This document shows, in pieces, positions 33,448 to 44,500 of a stretch of 64,000 bases of DNA (positions are counted from its first letter, which is position 1; the number at the start of each line of letters is the position of its first letter). The notes below the pieces were generated by a model. The model saw only the letters and a program-made list of their open reading frames with translations, did not search any database and was not told the origin of the DNA. The DNA is from Plazaster borealis. Taxonomy: Eukaryota; Echinodermata; Asteroidea; Forcipulatida; Labidiasteridae. The translations under genes and the position numbers were made by a program. The stretch spans positions 11,532,696 through 11,596,695 of the forward strand of contig CM037473.1 in the NCBI GenBank assembly GCA_021014325.1, given 5' to 3'.

Positions 33448-34739
33448 ATGTCTTTCTTGAAGAGGATCGGGAGTCGCAATAAGACGACGATTGACCTTCC
33501 CGGTGATACCATCCGGAACCAGGAAAAAGAGGAGAAGAAGCAGCATAAGCGAAACAGTGTACACGGTCTCTCGGGCTTCCGCTCCCGGTCAGAGTCGGGG
33601 GATTCCAAAACGGCAGAAGATGAACCGGGTACATCGTCACTCTCCTCGGCTGCGGCCAAGGACCGACAACGCAAGAAATACAAGGACACGTCGGGGATTG
33701 TAAACCCGCAAGCAGGTCCCTCTAACGAATACCCAACTTTCCTGGTGCACTACCTCGGTCGTATGCCGACCAACGCCGAATACGGACGCGAGGCAGTCGA
33801 AGGACCCGTTGAGCAACTTTGTAAGCTACGGGAGAAGCAGAAGCTATCTCGTGTGATGTTGAACTTTAACCCCGAAGGTCTTAGATGTTGGGAGGTTAGC
33901 GGCCCTTTCCTTAAATCCAAAAAGGACGGGTTTACCATGAGTGTAGCTTTACATAACATAACGTATGGGATAGGCTGTAACGATCATCCCAACATTTTCG
34001 CCTGTATCGTTCGAATGAACGCCGATCCCGCACCAGGCGAAGATCAGATGCTAATACTACATGCTTTCCTTTGTGCGAAACCAGAAGTCACTCAAAAACT
34101 GACCTATTGGCAACTCCAGGCTTACATCGAAGCATACGAAGATCTCAAACGTAAAAGGATTCTACGTGAGAGACGCCGGAAGGCAATGGGAGGACCAGGT
34201 GGGGAGCCCGCGGCCTTCTCACCCGTAGAAGAAGAGCCATCGAAAAACCCGGCTCCGGAAATTACCGAGGTCAAAATCAAAGGAAAGGGAAAAGTGAAGG
34301 TGAAGAGCAGTGCTGAAATAAAACCCGAGAAGGAGGATTTTCAGAACGGACCTTCGAGGGCTGTAGGCCTGGTTCTCAAAGATGGTTCCTACGTTCAATC
34401 ATCAACCCACTTTAATAACAACACGGCACTCGATGACCCTGACGACGTCTTCATCAATCCCGCTGAAGCCCCAATGGGTACTATGATTCACCGGGCTCGT
34501 ATCATCTCACGGCCGAAGATCTCGTCCATATCCAATGATGGAGGCGTCAACTCCTCTTCACAAGCTCCTTTCGCAGACGGGAAGACGCCCTCAAGGGAAG
34601 GGAGTTTTTCATCAGGGGAGGGGGACTTGAAGAGGGACGGTTCCATACAGAGACGAATTGGAGACCTTGAGGAATTTATGGAAATGGACCCCGCTATGCT
34701 GAAGAAGCTGATGGTTTCAGAGCACCCAACATTAGCAAG
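33448..34739 (+). CDS. PTB/PID-domain protein, FAM43-like (PID gene 1), exon 1
   Basis: This is probably an intracellular adaptor: PID/PTB domains bind short peptide motifs or phosphoinositides. The ATG (acaaaaATGT) opens a Ser/Lys-rich N-terminus of about 95 residues. A PID domain at about 96-235 follows (FLVHYLGRMPTNAEYGRE, then HNITYGIGCNDHPNIFACIV and LILHAFLCAKPEV). After it come a basic helix (LKRKRILRERRRK) and a charged, Ser/Pro-rich tail ending in LEEFMEMDPAMLKKLMVSEH. The exon ends at AG before donor gtatgtgtat, in phase 2. The ORF reads on to 34827, but that extension (YVYMQPFIV and onward) is intronic by this model. YLG, Y-x-x-G-(V/I/A) and HAFLC are shared with the two other PID genes. 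FAM43-type is the closest family I can name; orthology is not established. Confidence 0.85.
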
Positions 34740-34842
34740 GTATGTGTATATGCAGCCATTTATTGTGAGAACTAGTATTGAACAAGTGATGTTTGAAGCT
34801 TTGCATGTGTGGAAAATAAGAAGTTAACTACAAATATAACTA

Positions 34843-35040
34843 GTAAACTTGCAGGTACAACTGGATGTCGAACACTTCGTACCTTTGCCATGTGTAAATC
34901 TCTCTCTCTCTTATGATGAAGACGAGCAGAGTAAAGGTGTTCGAAACGTCGAGACCACACCGGCTCTTTTCAGAGCCAACACTCCTCCCAAATATAATTT
35001 ACACATGGTTGTTCCCGCAAGTTTAATAGTTATAGTTACT
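34843..35040. mobile_element. Repeat element shared with 53560-53815, in the intron of PID gene 1
   Basis: Contains tagtaaacttgcaggtacaa at the left and acacatggttgttcccgcaa at the right, ends that are inverted relative to each other. The middle has gttcgaaacgtcgagaccac and ccggctcttttcagagccaa. A second, more palindromic copy lies at 53560-53815. A single-frame ORF over it is coincidental. Confidence 0.7.
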
Positions 35041-35657
35041 TCATAGTATTGGACACAGGTACTTAAACTTTTCGCTCTTCTAAATCAAGATACGATTTCA
35101 GTGACCCAAAAATGTTTGCGTGAAATTTATTTGCCTTTGGAAAGAAACTAAGTTTTAAATTCGTTTATTTTCTCAAATACATATGTGGATAAACTTCCTC
35201 CATGGAATGACATCAAAAAGGCTGTTCACAAGACTCCATTCTGGCTAAAATCATTACTCGCCACGATATACGAAAGTATAAAAACCTTTTTATATAGATT
35301 TTGATCCGTAATAATATATTCCATATCAAATCCAAGCAAGTAATAGCCATTTAATTAAACCATACACCGAAGCGTATTCATTTGAACACAAATGATCGAC
35401 TACCACACCCATTCCATTGACTTCTTAGTGACCTTAGAATAAATATTACCATTATATTGTACAATACAAGAAAATCTACACGGGCGTCTCCCATTTTATT
35501 ACAAAAACATTCAAGTTGCAGGTAAAAATGGAGGGAGGTAAACTGTTGTCATTCTGGGCTTTCTATACACACGTTTGTTGTTTATTATTTATTTTGCATT
35601 TTACGGTTAAAACAAATATGTAAATGTATGTGCCTATGACTATAGGCTATGCTATGG
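35041..35657. other. Intron of PID gene 1, no feature seen
   Basis: AT-rich intronic DNA with no recognisable repeat or exon. Confidence 0.5.
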
Positions 35658-36048
35658 TTAAAGGCACTGTACACGTTTGGTAATTACTCCCCCAAAAATA
35701 GCATACAAACTTACTTGGTAACGAGCAATGGAGAGCTGTTGATAATATAAAACATCGTGAGAAACGACTCCTTCTGAAGTTACGTAGTTTTTTGGGGGGA
35801 AAAATAATTTCTCACAGAAATATTTGAATCTGAAAAAGACTTCTGGCCATAAGTCTTTTTCAGGCATCTGAAAGCCCACAAATTAATTTTTTGTGCAACA
35901 AGGGTGTTTTTTCTTTCATTATTTTCTTGCAATTCGATGACAAATTAAGCCCAAATGTTCACAGGCTTGTTATTTTATGCATATGTCGGAATACACCAAG
36001 GGAGAACACTGGTCTTTGACAATTACCAAACGTGTACGATGCCTTTAA
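35658..36048. mobile_element. MITE family C, copy 2 (inverted orientation)
   Basis: Begins ttaaaggcactgtacacgtt and ends aacgtgtacgatgcctttaa, with TTAA at each end. Body is the reverse complement of copies 1 and 3. In the intron of PID gene 1. Confidence 0.85.
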
Positions 36049-36709
36049 AGTAACAGTGGCAAACACACGCAAAAACTCAAAGAAACATTCGTACCACGAT
36101 CGGGAAACCAACGTCTGAACTGCCCCAAAGAGTTACACAATTTGTTACACCAATAAAGGGTAGGATGGCTCGTCCACCAGATGGAGCTGGCACTTGATAT
36201 TTATTCACTCTGACTGTCATTTGTATACTTTTACGTTTACAAACATTCAATCAATAACTTGTTGCTCATTACTTTCAGCAACATAAATGTCACACAGGCT
36301 TAAAAACAAGAGATAAAACTCAATGAGCAAAAACAAACCTCCTGGAAAACCTTGTGGCTGCCAGCACATTGTACCTCTTTAAGGTTTGCTATTTTGATAT
36401 CAACTAAACTTCTGATCTTTTTCAAATACATTGCACAATGTTCTAAACTGAACCGAAGTTGCAAGCTAGAATGACCAACTACGCTTCCTTCACATTCTTC
36501 CCAAAGCAATTTTCCAAATACCTTCTTTTGTTCCTCGCATACCAACACTTCGGAATGCGTTTGATAACCGATCATACAAATTGTGCCTGCTATACCATCG
36601 TAACGCAGGCAAGTATAATGATAAGGCTCCTATAGTTTTATAACCCCATGCAATCCTTCTCTTTCCGCTTATGTCAAACACAGCCTGATGACCCCATCCT
36701 TTCTATAAA
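36049..36709. other. Intron of PID gene 1, no feature seen
   Basis: Unassigned intronic DNA. A 91-codon minus-strand ORF here has no domain signature. Confidence 0.45.
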
Positions 36710-37985
36710 TCCTCCCATAGCAAGAAACCCACTATGGCCCAATACTTCGGGATCCTCCCATATTGCAGAAACTCGCTATGGGCCCAAACCCTCTGGCCAC
36801 AACATAAACCCAATATGGCCCCAAACCTTCTGGCCACATCAGAATCCCACTATGGCCCCAATCATTCTGGCCATAGCAGAAACCCACTATGGCCCCAATC
36901 CTTCTGGCCATAGCAGAAACCCACTATGGCCCCAATCCTTCTGGCCATAGCAGAAACCCACTATGGCACCAATCCTTCAGGCCATAGCAGAAACCCACTA
37001 TGGCCCCAATCCTTCTGGCCACAGCAGAAACCCACTATGGCCCAAAACCTTCCGGCCATAGCAGAAACCCACTATGGCCCCAATCCTTCTGGCCATAGCA
37101 GAAACCCACTATGGCCCCAATCCTTCTGGCCATAGCAGAAACCCACTATGGCCCCAATCCTTCCGGCCACAGCAGAAACCCAATATGGCCCCAATCCTTC
37201 TGGCCACAGCAGAAACCCAATATGGCCCAATCCTTCTGGCCATAGCAGAAACCCACTATGGCCCCAATCCTTCTGGCCATAGCAGAAACCCACTATGGCC
37301 CCAATCCTTCTGGCCATAGCAGAAACCCACTATGGCCCCAATCCTTCTGGCCATAGCAGAAACCCACTATGGCCCCAATCCTTCTGGCCATAGCAGAAAC
37401 CCACTATGGCCCCAATCCTTCTGGCCACAGCAGAAACCCACTACGGCCCCAATGCTTCTGGCCATAGCAGAAACCCACTATGGCCCCAATCCTTCTGGCC
37501 ACAGCAGAAACCCACTATGGCCCCAATCCTTCTGACCATAGCAGAAACCCACTATGGCCCCAATCCTTCCGGCCATAGCAGAAACCCATTATGGCCCCAA
37601 TCCTTCTGGCCACAGCAGAAACCCACTATGGCCCCAATCCTTCTGGCCATAGCAGAAACCCACTATGGCCCCAATCCTTCTGGCCACAGCAGAAACCCAA
37701 TATGGCCCAATCCTTCTGGCCATAGCAGAAACCCACTATGGCCCCAATCCTTCTGGCCACAGCAGAAACCCACTATGGCCCCAATCCTTCTGGCCACAGC
37801 AGAAACCCACTATGGCCCCAATCCTTCTGGCCACAGCAGAAACCCAATATGGCCCCAAACCTTCTGGCCATAGCAGAAACCCACTATGGCCCCAATTCTT
37901 CTGGCCACATCCCACTATGGCCCCAATCCTTCTGGCCACAGCAGAAACCCACTATGGCCCCAATCCTTCTGGATCCTCCTCCACT
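36710..37985. repeat. 37-bp minisatellite, about 34 copies
   Basis: The unit is actatggccccaatccttct followed by ggccatagcagaaaccc (37 bp). It varies chiefly at ccatag versus ccacag and by rare one-base losses. Because 37 is not a multiple of three, each frame cycles through all three phases. Where the unit reads ccatag one phase contains TAG, and where it reads ccacag it is open. This explains the patchwork of 60-155 codon ORFs, which are not genes. The outer units are diverged. The sequence ggatcctcc occurs just inside both edges (36749 and 37970). Confidence 0.97.
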
Positions 37986-38835
37986 TTAATGTTCCCAGAA
38001 TCCAAGTCCGTCTGATACCCTAACAGTGACATATTCCCGTATGCAAAGAACACTTCTATAGGCGATGACGTATGCATGGACCTCACAAATCCCTGTTGCC
38101 GGTGCCGCAATCTGAATAAACCGTTTATGAACGCGAACAAAGCTCCTGACAAAACATAATTTCAACCCATTTTCGTGTTTTCACGGAAACATAGCCACCC
38201 GATACAAATTATTAGGTTGGTTGAATGGTATGTTTACTGAATATAGAGGAAGGACATTATTTTACTCTATTCAAATATATACTTTCCCTCTAATGTCGAC
38301 TGTACCCAAACACCCAAACCCCAAATACCCAAACAAACAAGAAAAACCACATCGACCGTTGTTCCGAGAACCCACAAAAAAAGAAAAATAGAAAAAAGGC
38401 ACTTTAAGAAAAACATCCTCAACCTGTCCAATTGGCGGTTAAGAAATACCTCTGAACAGGTCAGAGCGTGTCATTTTGCATAGAAATTAATCATGCCTGT
38501 CCTTGGAATCAAAATTAAAACACAAACGGAAACTTCAATACTTAAAAAGGTACCGGTTTTCTTTAATTTGTTTGGGGGGGGGACACGACAAACGCAAATC
38601 TTACTTTCCGCTTAAAGCGCTCGAGTGAGTTTCGTTCATGTGTACAACGTTTCTACACGCAACAAGAATAAGTTATAGCGTGCGAGTTTAAAACCGGCAC
38701 CCCGTCATGACAGAGGTGTTACGATGACACAGTTTTCAAAACAATTTCAAGGTGTTATGGTTTTCGTTTGAAGTTCTATTGAAGGACTTGCCCTGAGCTC
38801 ACCTCAATAGGAATTTGTTAAACGAAGCATTAAGT
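37986..38835. other. Intron of PID gene 1, no feature seen
   Basis: Unassigned intronic DNA. A C-rich then A-rich stretch near 38290-38400 is low complexity. Confidence 0.45.
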
Positions 38836-39208
38836 TTAAAGGCATCGTACACGTTTGGTAATTGTCAAAGACCAGTGTTCTCACTTGGTGTATCCCAACA
38901 TATGCATAAAACAACAAGCCTGTGAAAATTTGGGCTCAATTGGTTATCGAAGTTGCAAGAAAATGATGAAAGAAAAACACCCTTGTTGTACAAATTTGTG
39001 TGCTTTCAGATATGAATAAAAACTTCTTGCAAGAAGTTTTTATTATTTTAGTGAGAAATTACCTCTTTCTCAAAAACTACGTTACTTCAGAGGGAGTCGT
39101 TTCTCACAATGTTTTATACTATCAACAGTTCTCTGTTGTTCGTTACCAAGTCAGTTTTTATGCTAATATATGTTTCGAGTAATTACCAAACGTGTACGAT
39201 GCCTTTAA
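38836..39208. mobile_element. MITE family C, copy 3
   Basis: Begins ttaaaggcatcgtacacgtt and ends aacgtgtacgatgcctttaa. The two ends are an almost perfect inverted pair with TTAA on both sides, which makes this the best-preserved copy. It sits about 300 bp before the proposed second exon of PID gene 1. Confidence 0.88.
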
Positions 39209-39510
39209 GTTCTAACTTACTTTCACTCCGAATTTACATGTAAATGTCGGATCAGAATCCCACTGGCATGTTTGATGAAAAGGCTAACAAGTTTTTGGTC
39301 AGGTGGTCTATGTTGGTATGGGAAAAAAACAAGCAAACAAAGGTGGCGCCCTCGGAACTAAAATGTGGCATATCAGCCCAATCGCACTATACGTTCCAGC
39401 TCACGTGGAAAAGGAACAAATCTGCGTTCTCGAGTTCCTCCTCATCTTCTCACAGTTGCATACGCAGCAGCTTAATCATACACTTATTTCGTTTTGTTTT
39501 ATCCTTTCAG

Positions 39511-39595
39511 GCGTATCTGCGTCAGGGCAACAGTGGACACCCAGGACGTATTTAGCCAAGAGGGAACAGATGAACCACAGAGCAGTGATGCATAA
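39511..39595 (+). CDS. PID gene 1, proposed second coding exon
   Basis: A strong acceptor (tttatcctttcag) lies 4.77 kb after the exon 1 donor. Joined in the required phase (AG + G), the downstream frame is open and ends at TAA. It adds RRICVRATVDTQDVFSQEG and then TDEPQSSDA, for a total of about 458 residues. The composition (acidic, Ser/Gln-rich) fits the tail of exon 1. The alternative, read-through into the intron, would end in a hydrophobic stretch unlike any PID neighbour. Junction confirmation is lacking. Confidence 0.65.
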
Positions 39596-39622
39596 ATGAA
39601 ACTCAGGAGGAGATGACTTTAA

Positions 39623-39753
39623 TCCGTATCCGAATTGGCGGCTACGGCTATATGTTTGTTGCTAAGGGTGTTGCTAAGGACGTCCTATACTTTAACGGAT
39701 GACGACGTAGCGAACCAGCCGTTACTGTAGCCGTAGCCGCCAATTCGGACACC
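39623..39753. mobile_element. MITE family E, copy 2
   Basis: Ends gtatccgaattggcggctac and gtagccgccaattcggacac are inverted over about 25 bp. The core ctaagggtgttgctaaggac is shared with 18003-18143. It lies within 30 bp of the PID gene 1 stop codon, so it may be part of the 3' UTR. Confidence 0.85.
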
Positions 39754-40346
39754 GACCTAAACTACAATAAGGTGTTTTCTATAGGCACACTGCTGAAATA
39801 CATCTAAAGCATGCAAACTAGTTGGTTCTGTTGCGTTGTGCAGTGAACTGGTTTACAACAACATTGGCAGTCACCCTGCTAGATCTATTATGCACCAATA
39901 ATGTGGGAACCTAATTGTATAGTGCCATCAACCATATCTTCCCTGGCATTATTGTGACATACCAGCACTTCATGGCATGAATTCAAACTTACATTCATAA
40001 ATACCCCAGACAGTTTCGCTACTCCTATTGGTGGAGAATGCGTCACGTGGGGGTGTTTAAACGGTTGATAAAGACACAGCTGAAGCTGTTTAAGACCGGC
40101 TGGCTTCGCGTGTTGGGCGCGCAAGCTCATGTACACCAATTTAAATTACGCAGAACGCAATTCATAGCTATTAGTAACAGCGCGTAATATGTGTGTACAC
40201 GCGCGTATACACACCGACCGACGCGCACAAAACAATTTTACAAAAGTTTTTGGAAATTTGCAAACTTCGAAAAATTCGCAAAAGAAACAGTGTGACATTG
40301 TCTATAATTGTGATATTTGCTTTTTAACATAAGGGCATTTATGAAT
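39754..40346. other. No gene recognised
   Basis: Includes a CpG-rich stretch with cgcgcgtatacac near 40195-40225. No ORF with a signature. Confidence 0.4.
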
Positions 40347-40505
40347 GGGAATAAAAGAGTAGTGACTCGTTCTTAAACGGCCGTTTAAAACCTCGTGGCC
40401 GTGCGATAAAGGCCCTCGCCTTCGGCTCGGGCCTTTATCACACGGCCACGACCCTGCCGGTTTTAAACGGCCGTTTAAGAACTCGTCGCCTACTCTTTTA
40501 TTCCC
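40347..40505. mobile_element. Near-perfect 159-bp hairpin element
   Basis: The left arm gggaataaaagagtagtgac, then cttaaacggccgtttaaaac and cgtggccgtg, is mirrored by the right arm. The two arms meet around ccttcggctcgg, so almost the whole element is stem. The inner aaacggccgttt is itself palindromic. Confidence 0.88.
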
Positions 40506-40926
40506 TTAATTATAGTACTTCATGTAGTACAATGTATATAATTAGGCCTATATATAAAAAGAGCAGAGCCCACACACAATAGCGGTTCTGCATGATATAC
40601 TTTTATCTTTTTTTCCCTTTCCTTTTTTAACAAATCCGCCGTCAAATCACTTTATAGGCTGCTAAATGCCACCCAGTGCGTGGGATTTGAGATTACTGCT
40701 AAAATGTAACACAAATTAATTATGGTGGTGTTTTTCCCAAGTTGTGCATTTTGTTGTATTTAGCAATGATTTCAGCTCCCTTAATTAACTTAGAAGAGTA
40801 TAGGTATAGATTTCTCAAGGGGTCCATCTATAAAGATAAACCCCTTGAGAAATCTCAGATTATTAAAACAATGGCTCTCCCAACGAAAAGATTAAGATAA
40901 CGTTCGCAATGTAAAGCTTCAGCAGA

Positions 40927-41494
40927 GCCCAATAGAGCTGCTTAAAGTTGCCTTGGATCGGGCGAGTTGGCCTATAAAAAGCATTTGTAACCGTTTGTTA
41001 TAAAATGCATACATTTAGAAAGATGTTTAAAAGTAGAATACAATGATCCACACAAATATGTCTCGAAATTGCGTGGTTTTCCTTTTACATCGTGAACAAA
41101 CACGGTCGGCCATTTTGTGGAGTCAACATTTTGACTCCACAAAATGGCCGACCGTGTTTGTTCGCAAAGTAAAAGGAAAACCACGCAATTTCGAGGCATA
41201 TTTGTGTGGATCATTGTATTCTACTTTTATAAAGTCTTTCTAACCATTTGCATTTTATAACAAACGATTTCAAACGCTTTTTTTTAGACAAACTCGTCCG
41301 ATCCAAGGCAACGTGCCCCTTTAAGCAGATAGTATTGCTTAACAATTTGCCGCTGAGCACAAAGTCGGAGGATACCAGTCACAGATTGTACATGTGACAT
41401 GGTATTTTGACTGGTAACCCCTTATTTTGGTAAGCTAATTTTTTGTTGTGCTTATAGCTACTTTTTGTGCTTGTAGCTCTATGAAATTATGCCC
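40927..41494. mobile_element. MITE family A, copy 5, interrupted by a nested hairpin
   Basis: Family A ends (gcccaatagagctgcttaa, and gtagctctatgaaattatgccc) lie 570 bp apart because a 385-bp hairpin element (40946-41330) has inserted near the left terminus. The rest of the family A body (gcttaacaatttgccgctga and onward) follows the insertion. Confidence 0.85.
40946..41330. mobile_element. 385-bp hairpin element with TTAA duplication
   Basis: The two arms (about 185 bp each) are inverted copies from agttgccttggatcgggcga on the left to tcgtccgatccaaggcaacg on the right. They meet at gagtcaacattttgactcc (41131). TTAA occurs on both sides (40942-40945 and 41331-41334), the expected target duplication. 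The symmetry yields near-identical ~66-codon ORFs on both strands (MIHTNM..NCVVFLL); I do not call them genes. Confidence 0.9.
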
Positions 41495-42259
41495 AGGTGT
41501 GTAACAAAGAATTTCGCACATTCCCTCATGTTTTTGTTTACTTCTCTATTCAAACTGTATGTTTGTTTGTTTGTTGGGGTGTTTGTTTGTTGGTTTGTTT
41601 TTATCGTTTTTTGTTTTTTGTTTTGCCCGACAAGAGCTTGACCTTTGTTTCCGTGTATTAAGCAAAATAATCCAACATTTTAGTAAGCACTTCATTTCGG
41701 GTTCAATATGTTAATACCTTAAAAAAAAACATTAATTGTATTGTTGGAAAAAACATTGTACATAACATAACCTTTACTTTGTAAAGGTTTTATGCTGTAT
41801 TTTTATGCTTTTTGGTCTACAGTTATAGTTAAAAGACAAATTATGGTGAGTAATTGACAGCAAAAGTAATATATAAATGTAACCATTAGATAATGAAACT
41901 GATAATTGAAATAATGATAGTGATCAAGAGCTGTTGATGAGTGTGGGCATTATTAAGTTGAAATGAAAAAATACCATTCTTTTCTAGTTCTTATGCGCAT
42001 AATAACAATCGATAAAGAGTTCAATTTGGCATGCAATAAAAGTGGGAAATAATGTGTAGAGTAAATAGTGCAATGTCACTGATGTGACTGCAGCAATTTA
42101 TATTATTTTTTCAACTTTGAATTTTGTTCTGAAAACTATCTCTTAAATTTAGTTGGGAAATTGGAGAAAATATGTATTTACGATAATAAAATACTTGTTG
42201 AATATTCCGAATACTTTATTGAACGTAAGCCTGTGTTTTCTGTGTACGTTTTCTCCAAT
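41495..42259. other. No gene recognised
   Basis: AT-rich intergenic DNA with a (gttt)n tract at 41560-41600. Confidence 0.45.
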
Positions 42260-42520
42260 ACACTCTTAAAAAAACCTCCCGAGTCAAAATTGACCCGGAT
42301 TCCGGCTTCCACGGGGGCCGACCCATTTACGGGTCAGGCTGACCCAGAAACTGGGGGGGTGGGTTATAAAAAGGGGATTTTAAATCTGATTCTGCGTCAG
42401 TTTGACTCATTTCTGGGTCACTGTGCACAATTTCTGGGTCATACTGACACAGACATTGGTCAGCAGGCCCCACGGAACCCGGAATCCAGGTCAATTCTGA
42501 TCCTTGATTATTTATAGTGT
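42260..42520. mobile_element. MITE with internal gggtca repeats
   Basis: Inverted ends cactcttaaaaaaacctccc (extending to gtcaaaattgacccggattc) on the left and gaatccaggtcaattctgat on the right. The interior has repeated tgacccag, ctgggtca and gggtcag motifs. A diverged fragment of the same kind lies at 52751-52820. Confidence 0.7.
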
Positions 42521-43081
42521 TTACCGGTATATAAAGAGTGAGACAGTATATACCAACAGTTGCTGATGTATGGGTGGGCGCAGTGGGCAACCCCCCATGT
42601 CCACCATTAAACGAATAAATGAATTGAACGGCAAATAAATCAAACTCCTAATTCCAAAGATGAGTAAAAAATAATGTGTAAAACGCTTCTGAAATGTCCT
42701 ATATAGATTGCACCAGAGAGCATCTAATGTTTAAAAGTTTCCCGGGGGCCCTTGAGCGGGCCGTGGACCCCACGCCGCGATCAGCTTATCTTAAAGCATG
42801 GGTTGCTTACAAATTTCAACTTGGAAATTAGCCCTCAATTTGCTCACTGCATTTTTGAATATCCTGGATCCGCCCCTGACTGACGAATTTGGTGGTACAC
42901 TTGAAGATAGACATTGATTGGTCCAGTTTACAGTAAAGACCAATAGGACTGGTAATATCAGAAAACAAAATTGTTGATTTTTAGATATGCCACACGTTTT
43001 AATTCAAATGGTTCCAATTTCCGGCCTATCTTTGGCTCTTAACCCCCCCCCCCCCCAATACACACATGTTTGTAAATGGTG
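42521..43081. other. No gene recognised
   Basis: Intergenic DNA, including a poly-C run at 43042-43056. Confidence 0.45.
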
Positions 43082-43216
43082 TAAACCGAGGACATCCCAT
43101 GGTTTGGACTTAGTTTTTTTTAGCGACGTCCCTATTGGTTTTGTACACGAAACAAACCGAGGACTGTCCCCGATATGTCATTTTCCCGGATCCCTTTTGT
43201 TAAAGTCCTCGGTTTG
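43082..43216. mobile_element. Short inverted-repeat element
   Basis: taaaccgaggac on the left is mirrored by gtcctcggttt on the right, 135 bp apart, with a further aaaccgaggact at 43153. Probably a small MITE; single copy in the window. Confidence 0.55.
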
Positions 43217-44041
43217 AATGCGATGTTCACACACACGCCTACAAAACCGATGATGGGATGGTGAACAACTTTGCACGTTTTGGACGAGTTTTAAAAATGT
43301 GTGCTTGCTTATAAAAGGAGTTCCTACACTTAAAGTGTTCTTTCAATTCTGCGTAATTGCCCCAAGTCGAAGGAAAATATTGACGTCAATTTCCACGACA
43401 AAACGTATATAGTAGCAAATTTTTCAGTTATTGCTGTTGTTTTTTATGATGACCCTCATGATGCGGCACTCAAAATAGACGAGAAGGCCTACCTCATTGC
43501 ATCGTGGTAGATCATGTGGTCACGTGTCCGGTTTGCCATCGGTGCATTATGGCTTGTGGAGGAAACTGTCATTGGTTCACATTATTGGTCTTTATCCCCA
43601 GTCAATATTTGTCCATGTTGGAGAATTTCATGAAAGCACTTAAAAAGAAAAATGGAAAAAAAAGCAAAAATCAGAAAAACAAACAAATAAATAAAAAAGG
43701 CCTTCCCGTTTTTCGTCATAATTATAGGAACTTCATTTTTTACTGCTCGCCTTAAAAAAGCGACCGACTTATAGCACCTTTAACTAAAATACGATACATT
43801 TATAAAGACAACTAATTTCATTATAAGATTTATAACTTTACCCTCCCAACACTTTATACCTTTCTCACTACTCAGTCAGTGGAGAACTCAGTCAGTGGAG
43901 CACTGTACCAGAAAATATCATTATTTTAAAATGGCATCAGTGACAGCTCAGGGGCTCAATCCGGGAAAAAGAACAGCAGTAAAATTACCATAACAATAGA
44001 GGATTCATTTCGTTTTGTGTTTATAACGTGGTTGTGTTGCA
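43217..44041. other. No gene recognised
   Basis: Intergenic DNA. The direct repeat ctcagtcagtggag occurs twice near 43872-43902. Confidence 0.4.
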
Positions 44042-44378
44042 TGCATGAGTTATCGTCTGCTTTTGGCTTTTAAGTTCACTGGTATACATCCCGGAGAGTG
44101 TCAAGTGAACATGGATACTGGGCATCAGCTAATTTTGTTCGTATATTTTGGATGTATCGTCGTTGGAACTTTTTCTGCCGGATATTTCTTTATTTCTCCA
44201 AGTTTGTCCTACATTTTTTCATTACACATGTTTGCCATGCTTGCCTAGGACTAGGAGAACGACGAGGGAGGGACAGCTTGTGCACAAGTTTGGGAAAATG
44301 TTGCTTTTTGAGGGGAAGTTGTCACCAAGAAAACGCCGGACTCTGTTTTTATCCTGACCTGCTGACCTCACAAGCACG
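44042..44378 (+). other. Possible exon, function unknown
   Basis: Three overlapping short ORFs occupy this stretch, one with a hydrophobic run (LILFVYFGCIVVG). A donor-like gtaagtattt follows at 44380. It might be a 5' exon of a transcript on the plus strand, but no family is recognisable and no joining exon was found. Confidence 0.2.
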
Positions 44379-44451
44379 TGTAAGTATTTACATTGGGTTT
44401 TGAGTAGTGAATGTTAATAGACGTTGGTAAGTTGACACTGACCATTCTTGT

Positions 44452-44500
44452 AGCCCTGGTAGGACGTCAGTCAGTGCCACTGCACTGACGTCCTGGGTAT
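44452..44500. repeat. Short hairpin
   Basis: aggacgtcagtcagtg and cactgcactgacgtcct form a stem of about 16 bp with almost no loop. Likely an element end or a minimal palindromic repeat. Confidence 0.5.

Noticed and set aside
34740..34827. Last 29 codons of the uninterrupted ORF of PID gene 1
   Set aside because: They follow a consensus donor and read into repeat-adjacent DNA. The spliced alternative gives a better tail.
36710..37985. CRISPR-like appearance of regular short repeats
   Set aside because: Units are contiguous with no unique spacers and the setting is eukaryotic. It is a minisatellite.
36648..38015. Family of 67-155 codon ORFs on both strands (MAPILLAIAETHYGPN-like)
   Set aside because: They are frame-cycling readings of the 37-bp minisatellite, interrupted only by unit variants. 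There is no start context, splice logic or domain.
40972..41243. Near-identical 66-80 codon proteins on both strands
   Set aside because: Created by the perfect symmetry of a hairpin element; no evidence of translation.
44042..44403. Three overlapping ORFs with a hydrophobic segment as a membrane protein gene
   Set aside because: No signature, three competing frames and no paired exon. Kept only as a low-confidence exon possibility.
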